From: Tetrapyrgos nigripes
Taxonomy: Eukaryota > Basidiomycota > Agaricomycetes > Agaricales > Campanellaceae
Length of the DNA: 64,000 nucleotides
Reading direction: 5' to 3'
Assembly (NCBI GenBank): GCA_013368315.1
Contig: JAACJM010000205.1
Location: forward strand, 62,001 to 126,000
A model generated the notes under the pieces. It was given only the letters and a program-made list of their open reading frames with translations. It had not been told where the DNA came from and ran no database searches. Shown one piece after another: positions 11,801 through 21,844 of the stretch. The position numbers and the translations under genes are program-made. Each line of letters begins with the position of its first letter. Positions within the stretch are counted from its first letter, which is position 1.

Positions 11801-11973
11801 TATCTGAGCGTGCCATGCAGCGAGCCAGCGTATGGATACCTGTGGTTGTTTTGGTGTTGTTTTGGCGTTAAGTTTTAGAAAAGTGCTAGGGATGAACCAG
11901 AACTTTTATAAACTATTTTGCAGGGTTACGCCATGGTTTTTATAAAATACTCGCGTCATAATGTGAGGATAGC
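8862..11973. mobile_element. 3.1-kb non-coding insertion flanked by 8-bp direct repeats
   Basis: Relative to the duplicate (empty site near 19730), 3096 bp (8870-11965) are inserted between two copies of AGGATAGC (8862-8869 and 11966-11973). Removing the insertion and one repeat gives exactly the length of the empty site. Near both ends are facing inverted stretches: TCATCCCTAGCACTTTT with TTTATAAAA about 8925-8975, and the inverted equivalent about 11880-11945. The extreme ends match poorly. No recognisable protein is encoded: open frames are short and unlike any transposase I know. Likely a large non-autonomous DNA transposon, possibly hAT because of the 8-bp repeat, perhaps a composite. 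Confidence 0.65.
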
Positions 11974-12504
11974 TCGTGAAGGGTTACCCTCAGCCATCTA
12001 CAGCGATTACTAGCCTAAATCGAAACTCTACCTGGACATCTATAAATTTCCCTATTAGATCGCTATGATTCGTGGAGATCTTGTTGAAATACGCTGTGGC
12101 ACGAGAAGCGAGAGAAAAGAACGTTTGACCTCGTATTGGTACCAGAGGCAAACGAGTAAAAATACAGCCTATGTAACTACCGTATTTATACTCTGTAAGT
12201 AGCTAAAATACCGCAAATAAACATCTCATGACCCCCCCCCCCCCCCCTATACGTCGAGGGGCTGTATCCAGCTTGTCTTGGCGAAATTTGATTTCCAACA
12301 GATCTCTCTCCAAAGAACGACAGTTTAAACGTCAAAAAATTCAAACGGCCAGTCCATGGCTTTGCAGTCTTCCGAAGGGTCCAGCTCAGAAGGTTGAGGT
12401 AAAATAAGCACCAACGTATTCTGTCATTCGCCACGTTTTCACGTTCTTAGCGGGGTTTTGGCGCATGCAAGGAGATGTTTAGACTCCGCAGCGCCATTCA
12501 GAGA

Positions 12505-13058
12505 GCAGCTGGTAGTGCTGTGTTGGAAACCCAGATGTAAATAACACGCCTTTTTATAACATGTAAAAAACACGTAAAAAACATTTCTTACAACAGCGAT
12601 GCTAAACACCCATGCCATAAATTGTCAGTATTGTAGGTCCGGAGGGACCATTTCCTGGGTACTTCTGAGTCTTCTTGGTCAAGAATCCTTCATGAGAGGC
12701 CCGCTCAGAGCAAAAGCCACTGTAGAGTTGCTTCAGAGGGCAATTCTTGGGCAGAGTGGGTCGAACATATGGCCGAACACAAGCCGAAGATTCCGATCCG
12801 GAGCTCATAGCCATACGTTCCATTCTGTTCCCCTGCGCAGGGTCTCGATACCACCTTTGGGAGTAAGCAGATGGCCCTGGGGGGCGAATTTCGTTGGAAT
12901 TTCACGTTCTGGCACCATTTTTCTCGAAAACTTCAGCCTTGTAATAAATCGTGTTTTTTACAATAAATTATACACCGATTTTATCTGACATGGGGCCCAA
13001 AAGTTTCTGACATTTATGACAACCCAAAAATAATTTCCAACACAGCACTAGCAGCTGG
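12505..13058. mobile_element. hAT-type MITE, 538 bp, with 8-bp target duplication
   Basis: The element is 12513-13050. The ends are TAGTGCTGTGTTGGAAA and its exact inverse, flanked by GCAGCTGG at 12505-12512 and 13051-13058. The duplicate near 20055 has one GCAGCTGG and continues directly, so it is the empty site. The interior has no convincing gene. The ends differ from those of the 384-bp MITE, so this is a second hAT family. Confidence 0.92.
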
Positions 13059-14210
13059 ATCAAATTGTGTGTTTCTTGCCTACGTCATACATATCCTTGC
13101 TTTCTTTTGTATTCTCGTCTTCTCTAAAACCGTATATGCACCTTTTCAGTGTACCTTTTTCAATTTCCTGGTCTATGCTTACTTTCTAATGCCTAAAGAC
13201 GCATACAGCGCGTATGCACAATCATTTTCCAGTTTATCCTCCCTATGACTCTCTTTCCTCGTTCCTCGTTCTCCATCTTCTCGACCATGACCATAACTAA
13301 CTATCCTCACTACACTCTCATAGGGCGAAGTCTGCATCCGTGGTCCCTCCGTGACCAAAGGCTACTACAAACGTCCCGACCTAAACGAAGACGAAACCAT
13401 TTTCACAAAAGACGGATGGTTGAGAACAGGAGACGTAGGAATGTGGAATGCAGATGGGACGTTGAGTTTGATTGATCGGTGAGTTTAGTTTTTGGTTTTT
13501 TGACTCGAGTTGGGCTTGGGTTTTTCTTGAGTTGTGTCTGGCGCTGGCGATGAGGTGTTTCGTGTTTCGTGTTTCTTTCCTGCGTATCTTTTTTCTTGTT
13601 ACCCTTCATCTCTTATGCTTGGGCCTTGGGCCTTGGCTCCAAGTCGTTTGGCTGTGTTCTTTCCCTTCCCTTCCGTCTTGTTGCCGTGTCATGCCTTGTG
13701 CTCTCTCGTCGATCCCATCATACTACCCGGTCCATCACACCATCTCATCTCTTATGCTGCGTGCCTACTGCGGGTATTACTATCTACACGTAGCCTGGGC
13801 CCCTGGCACGCGTGAAACGGAGACCCAAAGGGTGCTAAGGGGTTGATTGTGATCTGATATGTATGTGACTACGGACGAGGATGGTGTTTCTTGGCGGCGA
13901 TTGTGATTTGTGATTGTAGACGACGTGTTCAAACCAAACAAGTGTCTAGGGCTGTGTATGTATCTATGTGGATGGAAGGATGGATGGATGGATGAACGGC
14001 AAGATGGAATGGAATGGAATGATGACCGGTAATGATTATGCAGCACGCTAGACGCCTCTAGAGGCTGGAAGTCTAATCCTTGGGCGCTATTCACTTCACT
14101 TCACTTCACTTCACTCACTTCATATGATATTTCGGGGCCGAGCTGGGTTGGGTTTAGCTGGGTTTTGGGATGGAGATGGAGAAGGTGTTGAGGAGATTTT
14201 GCGGCTGAGA

Positions 14211-14560
14211 TGTATCTTGGCTACATTCCAGAGTATTGCAGTGCCGAGTGTTGGTATGGGCGTTGGGCGTCGGGTGTCGTTTGTGGGTTATGGGTTATGG
14301 GTTATGGGTATGCGGTCTGGCTACCGTCCCTGGAATTTTTGACGCTGTGACGTGGTGATATGATAGAGATGTGGGCGACGGGATGTATCTTGGTGCCTAT
14401 CTTGGTTACATTCCAGAGTATTGCGGTGCCGAGTTTTGGTATGGGTGTCGGGTGTCGTTTGTGGGTTATGGGTATGCTGTCTTGCTACCGTCCCTGGAAT
14501 TTTTGACGCTGTGACGATGTGACATTGTGACGTGCTGGTGTATGAAGGTGGTCATACGAA
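14211..14560 (+). repeat. Local tandem duplication inside the long intron of copy 2
   Basis: Two units of about 170-180 bp each contain TACATTCCAGAGTATTG, a TATGGG/GTCGGGTGTCG block and CTACCGTCCCTGGAATTTT. Copy 1 (about 3350-3510) has a single unit. The duplication explains most of the longer intron here (1695 nt against 1450 nt). Confidence 0.75.
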
Positions 14561-14577
14561 TCAGAGATGTGGGCGAC

Positions 14578-14612
14578 GGTGGTGGTGGTGGTGGTGGTGG
14601 TGGTGGTGGTGG
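14578..14612 (+). repeat. (GGT)n microsatellite, expanded in copy 2
   Basis: A run of about eleven GGT units stands at the site where copy 1 has about seven. Confidence 0.85.
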
Positions 14613-15601
14613 GAGTCGTGGTGGTTGCTCCGGGCTAGTGGATATTCTCCCTGCGCTTTTCAGTGCCCTTGCATGTTGGAATGATATTCCATAGTCCCAT
14701 GGTCCCATGGCACATCTAAAGGGTCGAGCTGGACGTTGGTGGCGTGTAGATTGTCTTCCCGAAAAGGCATGCGAAACTGGAATGTTGGATAGCGTGCGAT
14801 GGCGAAACATGTTATCCACCTATACAATGTTACTTACCACTGTGGCTGACTAGGCCAATGTTTTCCACTACAAGGCGGAGGAGGGGCATCGGGGACAATA
14901 GAATGGATGGTGCATGGTTTAGACTGTATCCGAGCACGTGTCCTCGCTTGCGGGGACGCTCTCATCGGGTCCTATTCACCGCGCCATGGTGTTCTTCGGG
15001 GGTGGTGTGTTTGGTGGCGGCGGAGCCACGCTAGTTGCTATGTACTGCAGACACTTTCCCGTACTTTCATTCGTTCAAGTTCCCGCAGATCCTTTGTCTT
15101 CTGTTCTCTTCATCTTGATTATCCTATCAATGGCGGCAAGAGCTCCATGCTAACGTTTATTTGATCATCACAGGGTAAAGAATCTGGTCAAGCTGCAGGG
15201 TGGAGAATACATTGGTCTTGAACGCTTGGAATCAACATACAAAGCCTGCAATCTCGTCAGCAACATCTGCGTACACGCTACCCCCGACGCTAAACAGCCT
15301 ATTGCTATCATCATTCCTCATGATGAAGCTCATCTGAGACATGCATTGCAGAGTGTTTCCGGTCAGTCGATTTATTTGCTTCGGCTCTCAATGGTCTAAA
15401 GGTCTAAGTTTTAACGCGACCCTCCTTATTCGCTAGGTGTTGACGCAACGAAGAAACTCGACGACCTCTGCCACGACCCTAAAGTAGCAGCGTTCGTCTT
15501 GAAGGAGTGTAACGCTGTCAGCAAGAAGAATGGTTTCAAGTCCATTGAGATATTGCAGAGTGTCATCTTAACGCCGGACGAGTGGACCCCTGAGAGTGGA
15601 C

Positions 15602-16290
15602 TTGCACGCCAAAAAGACCAAAATATTCGCTCGACAGATAGGTGACCGGATATGTGTACGAAAATAGGATATATTTGGAAACTAGATATGTAGAAGTCCA
15701 AAAAGATGATGTATCTGTAAGCTAGATATTTGAACAGAAAGTTGCTATATTTGGATGCCTTTCTGTGCATTTGATGGGTGAGCAGACACATTGCCTATCA
15801 AATCTACTGAAAGAAGTACAAAAAGACCTCAAATCGAGGTTCTGGACATGATTACCGTGACGGATGTGCGTCCGGAAAGACAATAAGTCCGGCTTCCTGA
15901 TATGGGTGCCAATAGTTCATTTCTCCGTAGTACTGATATGCCACAATTGAATGGGAACTGGCATATCCGGACTACGGAGAAATGAACTATTGGCACCCAT
16001 ATCAGGAAGCCGGACTTATTGTCTTTCCGGACGCACATCCGTAACCATGTCCAGAGCCTCGATTTGAGGTCTTTTTGTACTTCTTTCAGTAGATTTGATA
16101 GGCAATGTGTCTGCTCACTCATCAAATGCACAGAAAGGCGTCCGAATATATTGACTTTTTGTTCATATATCTAGCTTACTGACAAATAATCTATTTGGAC
16201 TTCTATCTAGCTTCCAGATATATCTCATTTTCATACACCTATCCGGTCACCTATCCCTCAAGCGGATATTTTGGTCTTTTTGGTGTGTTG
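15602..16290. mobile_element. 683-bp palindromic (foldback) element, CACTA-like ends
   Basis: The element covers 15605-16287. Its arms, 15605-15942 and 15960-16287, are nearly perfect inverted repeats around a 17-nt centre. The ends are CACGCCAAAAAGACCAAAAT and CACACCAAAAAGACCAAAAT. TTG flanks it on both sides (15602-15604 and 16288-16290), and the intact exon in copy 1 (near 4513) has a single TTG, which proves a 3-bp target duplication. Ends starting CAC with a 3-bp duplication fit the CACTA/EnSpm superfamily. That assignment is inference, because no transposase is present. It interrupts exon 5 of the acyl-CoA synthetase fragment. Confidence 0.9.
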
Positions 16291-16584
16291 TCACTGCAGC
16301 GCAGAAGATTCAGAGGAAGAAGATTGCAGAAACGTTTGACAAGGAAATTAAGGTACGTTATATTCGGGTTTTGTGTGTTTTAGGGATGATATACGCGATG
16401 CTGACTGGCGCTACAGGAGGCCTACAAGGACCAATAAATGCTTTGCCATTCTTCCCTCGCTCAGTGTTCCTGTTTCGGAACTTCGTTAATTCCTTGTTCT
16501 AGACCTACCCTAAAATCGTGAGAAAAACTCGTGATTTAAGTCTGCAGAACAACCATCGCAAATATGCATCGCCGCCCTTGGTGA

Positions 16585-17062
16585 TTATCACTGGTGGAAT
16601 AAAAGCACCCCGTGACCTTCGCGTGCTCGATTTTTCGGAGAAGCCGATGGAGAACGCAATAACTGGCCCTTATCTCGTCAGAACACGTAAGGTCAGGTTG
16701 AGTCAAGAGAAGGATGGAGAAGACGAGTTTTTGGGTAAAGGCAAATGCGAGGTGCAGAAGAAGGAACGATGGTTGGAAGATGCAATTATACATGCACGCG
16801 TAGAGAGCACCAAGAATGGTTGGACGCTTGACGAGGTAAGTTATGGCCTACTTCTTGAGTTGTGACATGAGTGCTGACCTGGTTCTTTCAGCTTTGGGGT
16901 TTCTTGGAGTTCAACGGTGAAAAACGGTTTGCAAGGGTACACAACTTTGTTGGACCAAAGGAGGTAGTAAACATTCGGACCTTATATGACTATGGTATGT
17001 CCTTCTTACTGACCTAGTATCATGGTAAAGTTGATTTCATTGTTGTAGTGGGTCCTTTGTAA
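16585..17062 (+). pseudogene. Truncated copy of the lipocalin-like gene
   Basis: It matches the intact gene from ITGGIKAPRD onwards: exon 2 remainder to 16835, exon 3 16892-16994 and exon 4 17049-17062. The first exon, the first part of exon 2 and the promoter are deleted and replaced by about 80 bp of unrelated sequence. One AAG codon is lost in exon 3. The donor after exon 2 is a normal GTAAGT. The retained part is still in frame, but I see no start in a sensible context. Confidence 0.85.
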
Positions 17063-17943
17063 AGACACACCCTCGCACAGCTTTGCCCAAGGCTTTTGCC
17101 ACCTCATGAAGATGAAGTATCGTGCCTTGATCGTGCCTAATAAAGAACGCTTTATATTATGTCCTGCTCCGAAAACTCGTGGAAACGACTGCACCCGCGT
17201 CTGGGGAATGTATAAAGTTAAATAGAGAAATCGGGTACTATATGTCGGTAGCTTCTGCTTGGACCCTAGAGGCGTGTGAATTTGGGATCTCAATCAATAA
17301 ATGAGGTCAGAATCATTCTCTCTCAGCAGGCTTGTGCAGAACGTCCATATTCCAAATTCAACCCTCCTCCGAGCCTTTCGGCTGTATTCCGGACACAAAT
17401 TTGCTCGGAAAATCTACAAATGAGTACGTCCACGCCATCTCATTTACCCTCCTTGGCATCTTTGCCAACGAAAGCAATCATGTTAATTTTCCGTAGGTCT
17501 ATTGAGATCAGTCAAGCGACCAGAGCTTCCTCCGTTCCTGTTGGTCATGAGGAGCCCATGAATGGGTAGTAAATAAGTTAACTGTCCTCGAAAAAAGACG
17601 CGGACCGTCGAGGAGTGTTCCCCGTATTCAACGAACTCGGACGATGACATCTGTGCTCCATCATGCAACATTCCAGTTGTAGAGTCTCTATAGAGTCTAA
17701 TAAGAGCAAAAGTGCGGCTATTCTCAAATTTCACATGTAGTTCGTCTGTCTTCCTCCGGGCGGTCCGTCTTCTCTCAAGCGAGTCTGACATGCACCGAGG
17801 GTTATCCGAAGCACGAAAGTGCGGCCTTCGCAGCTTGCACACGTAGTTCGTCTGTCTCCAACTCTCGAGGTCCGGGCGGTCCGTCTTCCCTCAAGCGAGT
17901 CTTACATGCACCGAGGGTTTTCCGTAGTACTGCCCTCTGGTAG
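17063..17943. other. Upstream region of pectate lyase 2 with an extra local duplication
   Basis: The region is the duplicate of 5925-6683. It carries about 106 extra bp: the block with GTTCGTCTGTC, CGGGCGGTCCGTC and ATGCACCGAGGGTT occurs twice (about 17740-17806 and 17848-17925), where copy 1 has it once (about 6580-6662). No gene is supported. Confidence 0.6.
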
Positions 17944-17950
17944 TATAAAA
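17944..17950 (+). promoter_or_regulatory. TATA box of pectate lyase gene 2
   Basis: TATAAAA lies 72 bp before the ATG, exactly as in copy 1. Confidence 0.6.
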
Positions 17951-18021
17951 GCTAGGGAGACGTAGCATAGTCTGCAGAACTCGAAGTCGTCTTCTACTGG
18001 TCTCAACATCTCATCTTCGCT

Positions 18022-19370
18022 ATGAAGTTCTTCTCTGTCGCCTTTTTCGCAGCCGCAGTGCAATCGGTTCTAGTGAGAATCAGTTCTAATCCTGTTTCTC
18101 GAGGTTGTCCTGACCGAACGCTCTCCTCTAGGCCAGCCCATCCATCGTTAAAAGAGCTAGCGTAAACGACGTCGCGAACGTCGGATACGCCACTCTTAAC
18201 GGAGGGTGAGTCCCGAACTTCATTTGCAAAGCCAGCGTTGCTAAAATTTGTCTTATTGCAGAACTACAGGAGGCAGTGGCGGTCCTGTCACCACTGTCAC
18301 CACTCTGGATGCTTTGACCTCTGCTGTGGCTAGTGACACTGCCAAGATCGTCAGGATTTCCGGTGAGCTTGAAACCAACTTTTGCTCAATGTTGGAACTT
18401 CTCTGACTGAATTGCACGACAGGAACGATCACTGGTAACGTGGCCGTGAGGGTCGGTTCGCACACTACAATCATCGGCAACCCAGGAAGTTGTAAGTCCG
18501 AGAATGTCTTGAATCTACACAGACTGAATTCAACATCTCGTAGCTCTCGTCGGCGTTGGGCTTCGTGTCCTCGAGAAGACAAACGTCATCATTCGTAACG
18601 TTAAAATCTCAAAAGTCCTCGCTGAGGCAGGTGATGCTCTCGGCATTCAGCAGGCCAGTCAAGTTTGGATCGACCACGTCGACTTGTCCAGTGACAGGGA
18701 CCATGACAAGGACTTGTGAGTGGATTTCTTTCATCAAAATATCTCACATTGATCATAGAATTCATGTAGCTACGACGGATTGCTCGATATCACCCACGGA
18801 TGCACTGGCGTCACGGTTTCCAACTCTAAGCTCTACGACCACTGGAAGGCATCCTTGGTTGGTCATTCTGACAGTAACGGTGCGGAGGATGTTGCAATCA
18901 CTGGTGAAATTTCTATCTTATTCTACCTCGGCTATTGAATCTCTGACCTCTCCTATAGTCACCTACACAAACAACTACTGGACCAACTTGAACTCCCGTA
19001 CCCCCTCATTCCGTTTCGGACACGGCCACATCTTCAACAACGTCTTTGATGACAACGGTGACGGTATCAACACTCGTGACGGTGCTCAGCTTTTGGTTGA
19101 GAACAATGTTTGGAGTAGTAAGTACCGATTACGGTGCCACTCATACGAGATCATTGACATTGCACTTTTTTATCGTACCTAGACGACAAGAAGCCTATCT
19201 ATGCCACTGATGAAGGCTTTGCGGTTGCCCGAGGAAACGACTTTGGTGGTGGTGCAAACACTGCTCCCGTCGGAACCTTTACCACGGCTCCATACGCTTA
19301 TAGTCTCATTGCCGTCGCCAACGTTAGAAGCCAAGTCGTCTCTCAAGCAGGACAAACTTTGAGCTTCTAA
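18022..19370 (+). CDS. Secreted pectate lyase, polysaccharide lyase family 1 (copy 2)
   Basis: The eight-exon structure is identical: join(18022..18072, 18132..18205, 18262..18362, 18423..18491, 18544..18715, 18770..18903, 18959..19117, 19183..19370), 315 aa, all splice sites and frames intact. The signal peptide and the PL1 motifs WIDH, DGLLDITHGC and the RTPSFRFGHGH block are unchanged. By hand I count roughly 30-40 nucleotide differences from copy 1 over 948 nt. Many change amino acids and they cluster around the exon 7/8 junction (the copy 1 segment GTDKPLY reads NDKKPIY here). Both copies probably make active enzyme. Differences near the active cleft could alter substrate preference, which is inference. 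Confidence 0.94.
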
Positions 19371-19737
19371 GTGCCTGGAATATCTGGCATCGAGGAGCTT
19401 AGTTTGAATGTTGTAATTTGATCAAGTTTGTGTAGTGGAATATTCTTCGAAATAAATATGTATTGTATACCTACAGTGGCTGGAGTCCAATACTACGTTG
19501 AACTTGTCTTTTACACCGTTTCATCTAATATTCAGCCTTGAGTGGTTAAAGCAGTCGGTACCGTAGCGAACCCTCCTAGTTCGAGATTATCCGATAACGA
19601 ATGAATGTTTGACAGACTGACAGTGGCAATACACAAATAAACTTCATATTCAGAACTTGGGGTCTTTGAGTTTCAGCCCAAGACACAAGAACGTAGAGTG
19701 CTCTATGATTCGCTGGCCTTTCAATGAAAAGTATAGC

Positions 19738-20070
19738 CTGTGAAGGGTTACCCTCAGCCATCTACAGCGATTACTAGCCTAAATCGAAACTCTACCTGGA
19801 CATCTATAAATTTTAGATCGCTATGATCCGTGGAGATCTCTCCAAAGAAGGACAGTTTAAACGTCAAAAAATTCAAACGGCCAGTCCATGGCTTCGCAGT
19901 CTTCCGTAGGGTCCAGGTCAGAAGGCTGAGGTAAAATAAGCATCAACATATTCTGTCATTCGCCACGTTTTCGCGTTCTTAGCGGCGTTTTGGCTCATGA
20001 TGAAAAGAAGCAGGAAGAGATGTTTAAAGACTCCGCAACGCCATTCAAAGAGCAGCTGGATCAAATTGTG
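19738..20070 (+). repeat. Non-coding tail of the duplicated unit, copy 2
   Basis: The tail matches 11974-12512 and 13051-13069 but lacks two stretches present there (about 12082-12299 and the 538-bp MITE). It directly follows the duplicate of the pectate lyase 3' flank (19371-19737). No gene is seen. Confidence 0.8.
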
Positions 20071-21844
20071 CGCACTCAACTAGGGTTCTTCGTCTGCCTG
20101 CCTCCTGCCACAAAGATCTGCCACTGAATGCCACGAAAATAGTGGCCTTTTGACGGTACGTTGACCTAGGCTGAACTGAAATCACGGGGCGCCACGAGGG
20201 TGAACCCTGGTGAAACGATTTGGATGACAGCATACCGTGACGGACAGCCAGAAGAGGAACAAGCCATTCTAACGGTTCATTCAGCGTAAGCCATGATCGG
20301 TTGCTGAAGGTTCACCGAAACTGTCGCAATGGACGGAGCGGATTCATGATGGAGTCTGGATATCAGCGAGGGTGAGAATGCGTACTGATAGGCAAACGAG
20401 AAAAGAAGAAGCATGGCAGAATCGAGTCAGAGAGGACCGTACCAAACCTGACGAGGCAATGAGTGAGAAAGAACTACTATGAGTATATGTCAGAGATGTC
20501 AAGCGTTTACCTGGCGTCTATGGACTTACCCGCAGTGCATACATTATCAGTAAGGCGCAGCCACAAAACGACTCCGTGGCGTGACATGATTTTACCTCAT
20601 TTAGAGGGCAGGGACGGACACGAAATTTTGTTATAATTAACCAGGAACACGATAAGTATGGATGAGTGATGCATCGATGGACTCACGTCGGGAATTGACT
20701 GACGTCTCCGAGAGCCTGAGTGATTGCGGATAGGCCTTCGATACTGCAGTGCTATTGAGCTCCAGTGCTCCCTAAGGATTAGAGGACAGTTGAAACATAA
20801 AAACTTGGCTTAAAGGCGCATAGCTCCCGCTGGAGCCTGGACCTCCAAGGTTCAGCTTGAAAATGGATCCGCCGTACCTATCTACCTCGAAGGTTTTGTA
20901 ACCCACCACGTTTCGTGGCAGTGATTCGGATGTTGATGTCCGGAAATGATGCCCCCTTGATGAAGGGACGACGGATCCGAGATGGCGGTCACGTACCATG
21001 CTTCACCTGGAGAATTCTGAATACAATCAGCCAAGTACGCCAACGGGCACCACTACCGTTAAACGCACAGCGTTAGTACCATTCTACAGCTTTTCGGAGA
21101 ACCAAGGGTAGTGGTAGGTATAGCAGCATTGTTAATTTCGAGTTCATGTCTCCGTGGAAGACGGAAGTTAAGAAATCGAACAACACGTGATCGGTTTCCT
21201 CCTCTTTTCCTTCTTGAGGGTGGTCGCTGCTTTTGGTGTCTTTTTTCCCTAATGATTGCCTCACGAAACACTTGGACAAACGGCTAAATAGGAGTACATA
21301 CTCGACAATTTATCATGGAGCCGCAAACGGTTTAGCAATGGCATACATCATTGATTGTGGACCTCTGTAGTGAGTCACCGAGCGGGCTGTGTAAATTTTC
21401 TGTTCGTGCTGGGATATTCTAAACGCCGCGAGACTTGGGTCAACTTCATTATACTTGCGTCTGAGCCGAGGAATCCCTCTGACCCATTATTCAAACGGCA
21501 GCGGTGTATATGTGGAAAGAACCATGCCTCATGTTTTTCGGTCTTCGTGAGTTACCACCAGCCTAACGAGTTTTGTTGATGAAAGAAGATGAACGGTCGT
21601 ATTGATCTTTTGCAATCCTAGATCTCGGCAATACATAACTGAGGCTATCCTACACATCTCATGCTCGGACAGTAGGACCTGACGACTGACCCGCTTTCAA
21701 ATCTATCCGCATTCGGAGACGCATAGGTCTTTTTCTTTGACTCGATCCTTGGTGTCTATTTGCAGCCAAGGTGTATAAGAGTCGCTTTTTTGGACATGGA
21801 CCTCCGTTCCCATTCACTTTCTCCCATTTCCTTTTTCCTCTTAC
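20071..21844. other. Unassigned region
   Basis: No known gene is recognised. Minus-strand open stretches at 21073-21279 (beginning MSKCFVRQSLGKK) and 20772-20999 could be exons of a spliced minus-strand gene, but I could not join them with convincing splice sites or match them to a family. A TATA-like element (GTGTATAAG) at about 21770 serves the next gene. Confidence 0.4.

Larger units (their letters stand above)
2206..13069 (+). repeat. Segmental tandem duplication, copy 1
   Basis: Sequence from 2206 (inside intron 2 of the acyl-CoA synthetase) to 8869, plus 11974-12512 and 13051-13069, matches 13072-20070 in the same order and orientation. Without its later insertions the unit is about 7 kb. 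It carries the 3' half of the acyl-CoA synthetase, the lipocalin-like gene, the pectate lyase and a non-coding tail. Insertions present only in this copy are at 8224-8607, 8870-11965 and 12513-13050. A further 220 bp (about 12082-12299, with a run of 16 C) lies between two AGATCT hexamers and is also missing from copy 2. Confidence 0.9.
13324..16437 (+). pseudogene. Headless acyl-CoA synthetase fragment (3' half)
   Basis: Copies of exons 3 to 6 lie at 13324-13478, 15174-15361, 15437-16352 (interrupted) and 16417-16437. They align without frameshift to the intact gene, with one added GAT codon in exon 4. Exons 1 and 2, which hold the ATP-binding loop, were never duplicated. Exon 5 is split by the 683-bp palindrome. 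No promoter is evident, so a functional enzyme is not expected. Confidence 0.92.
13072..20070 (+). repeat. Segmental tandem duplication, copy 2
   Basis: This 7.0-kb block repeats 2206-8869 plus 11974-13069 head to tail. The left junction fuses the end of the unit (ATCAAATTGTG) to intron 2 sequence of the acyl-CoA synthetase (TTTCTTGCCTACG). The right end again finishes with ATCAAATTGTG at 20070 and then unrelated DNA. Changes private to this copy are a deletion equivalent to about 4727-5443, a palindromic element at 15605-16287, a local duplication in intron 3, and a local duplication in the pectate lyase upstream region. Confidence 0.9.

Noticed and set aside
12231..12247. Run of 16 C
   Set aside because: Simple homopolymer, prone to sequencing error; no function inferred.
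20772..21279. Two minus-strand frames as a spliced gene
   Set aside because: I could not find a donor-acceptor pair that keeps frame and gives recognisable protein.
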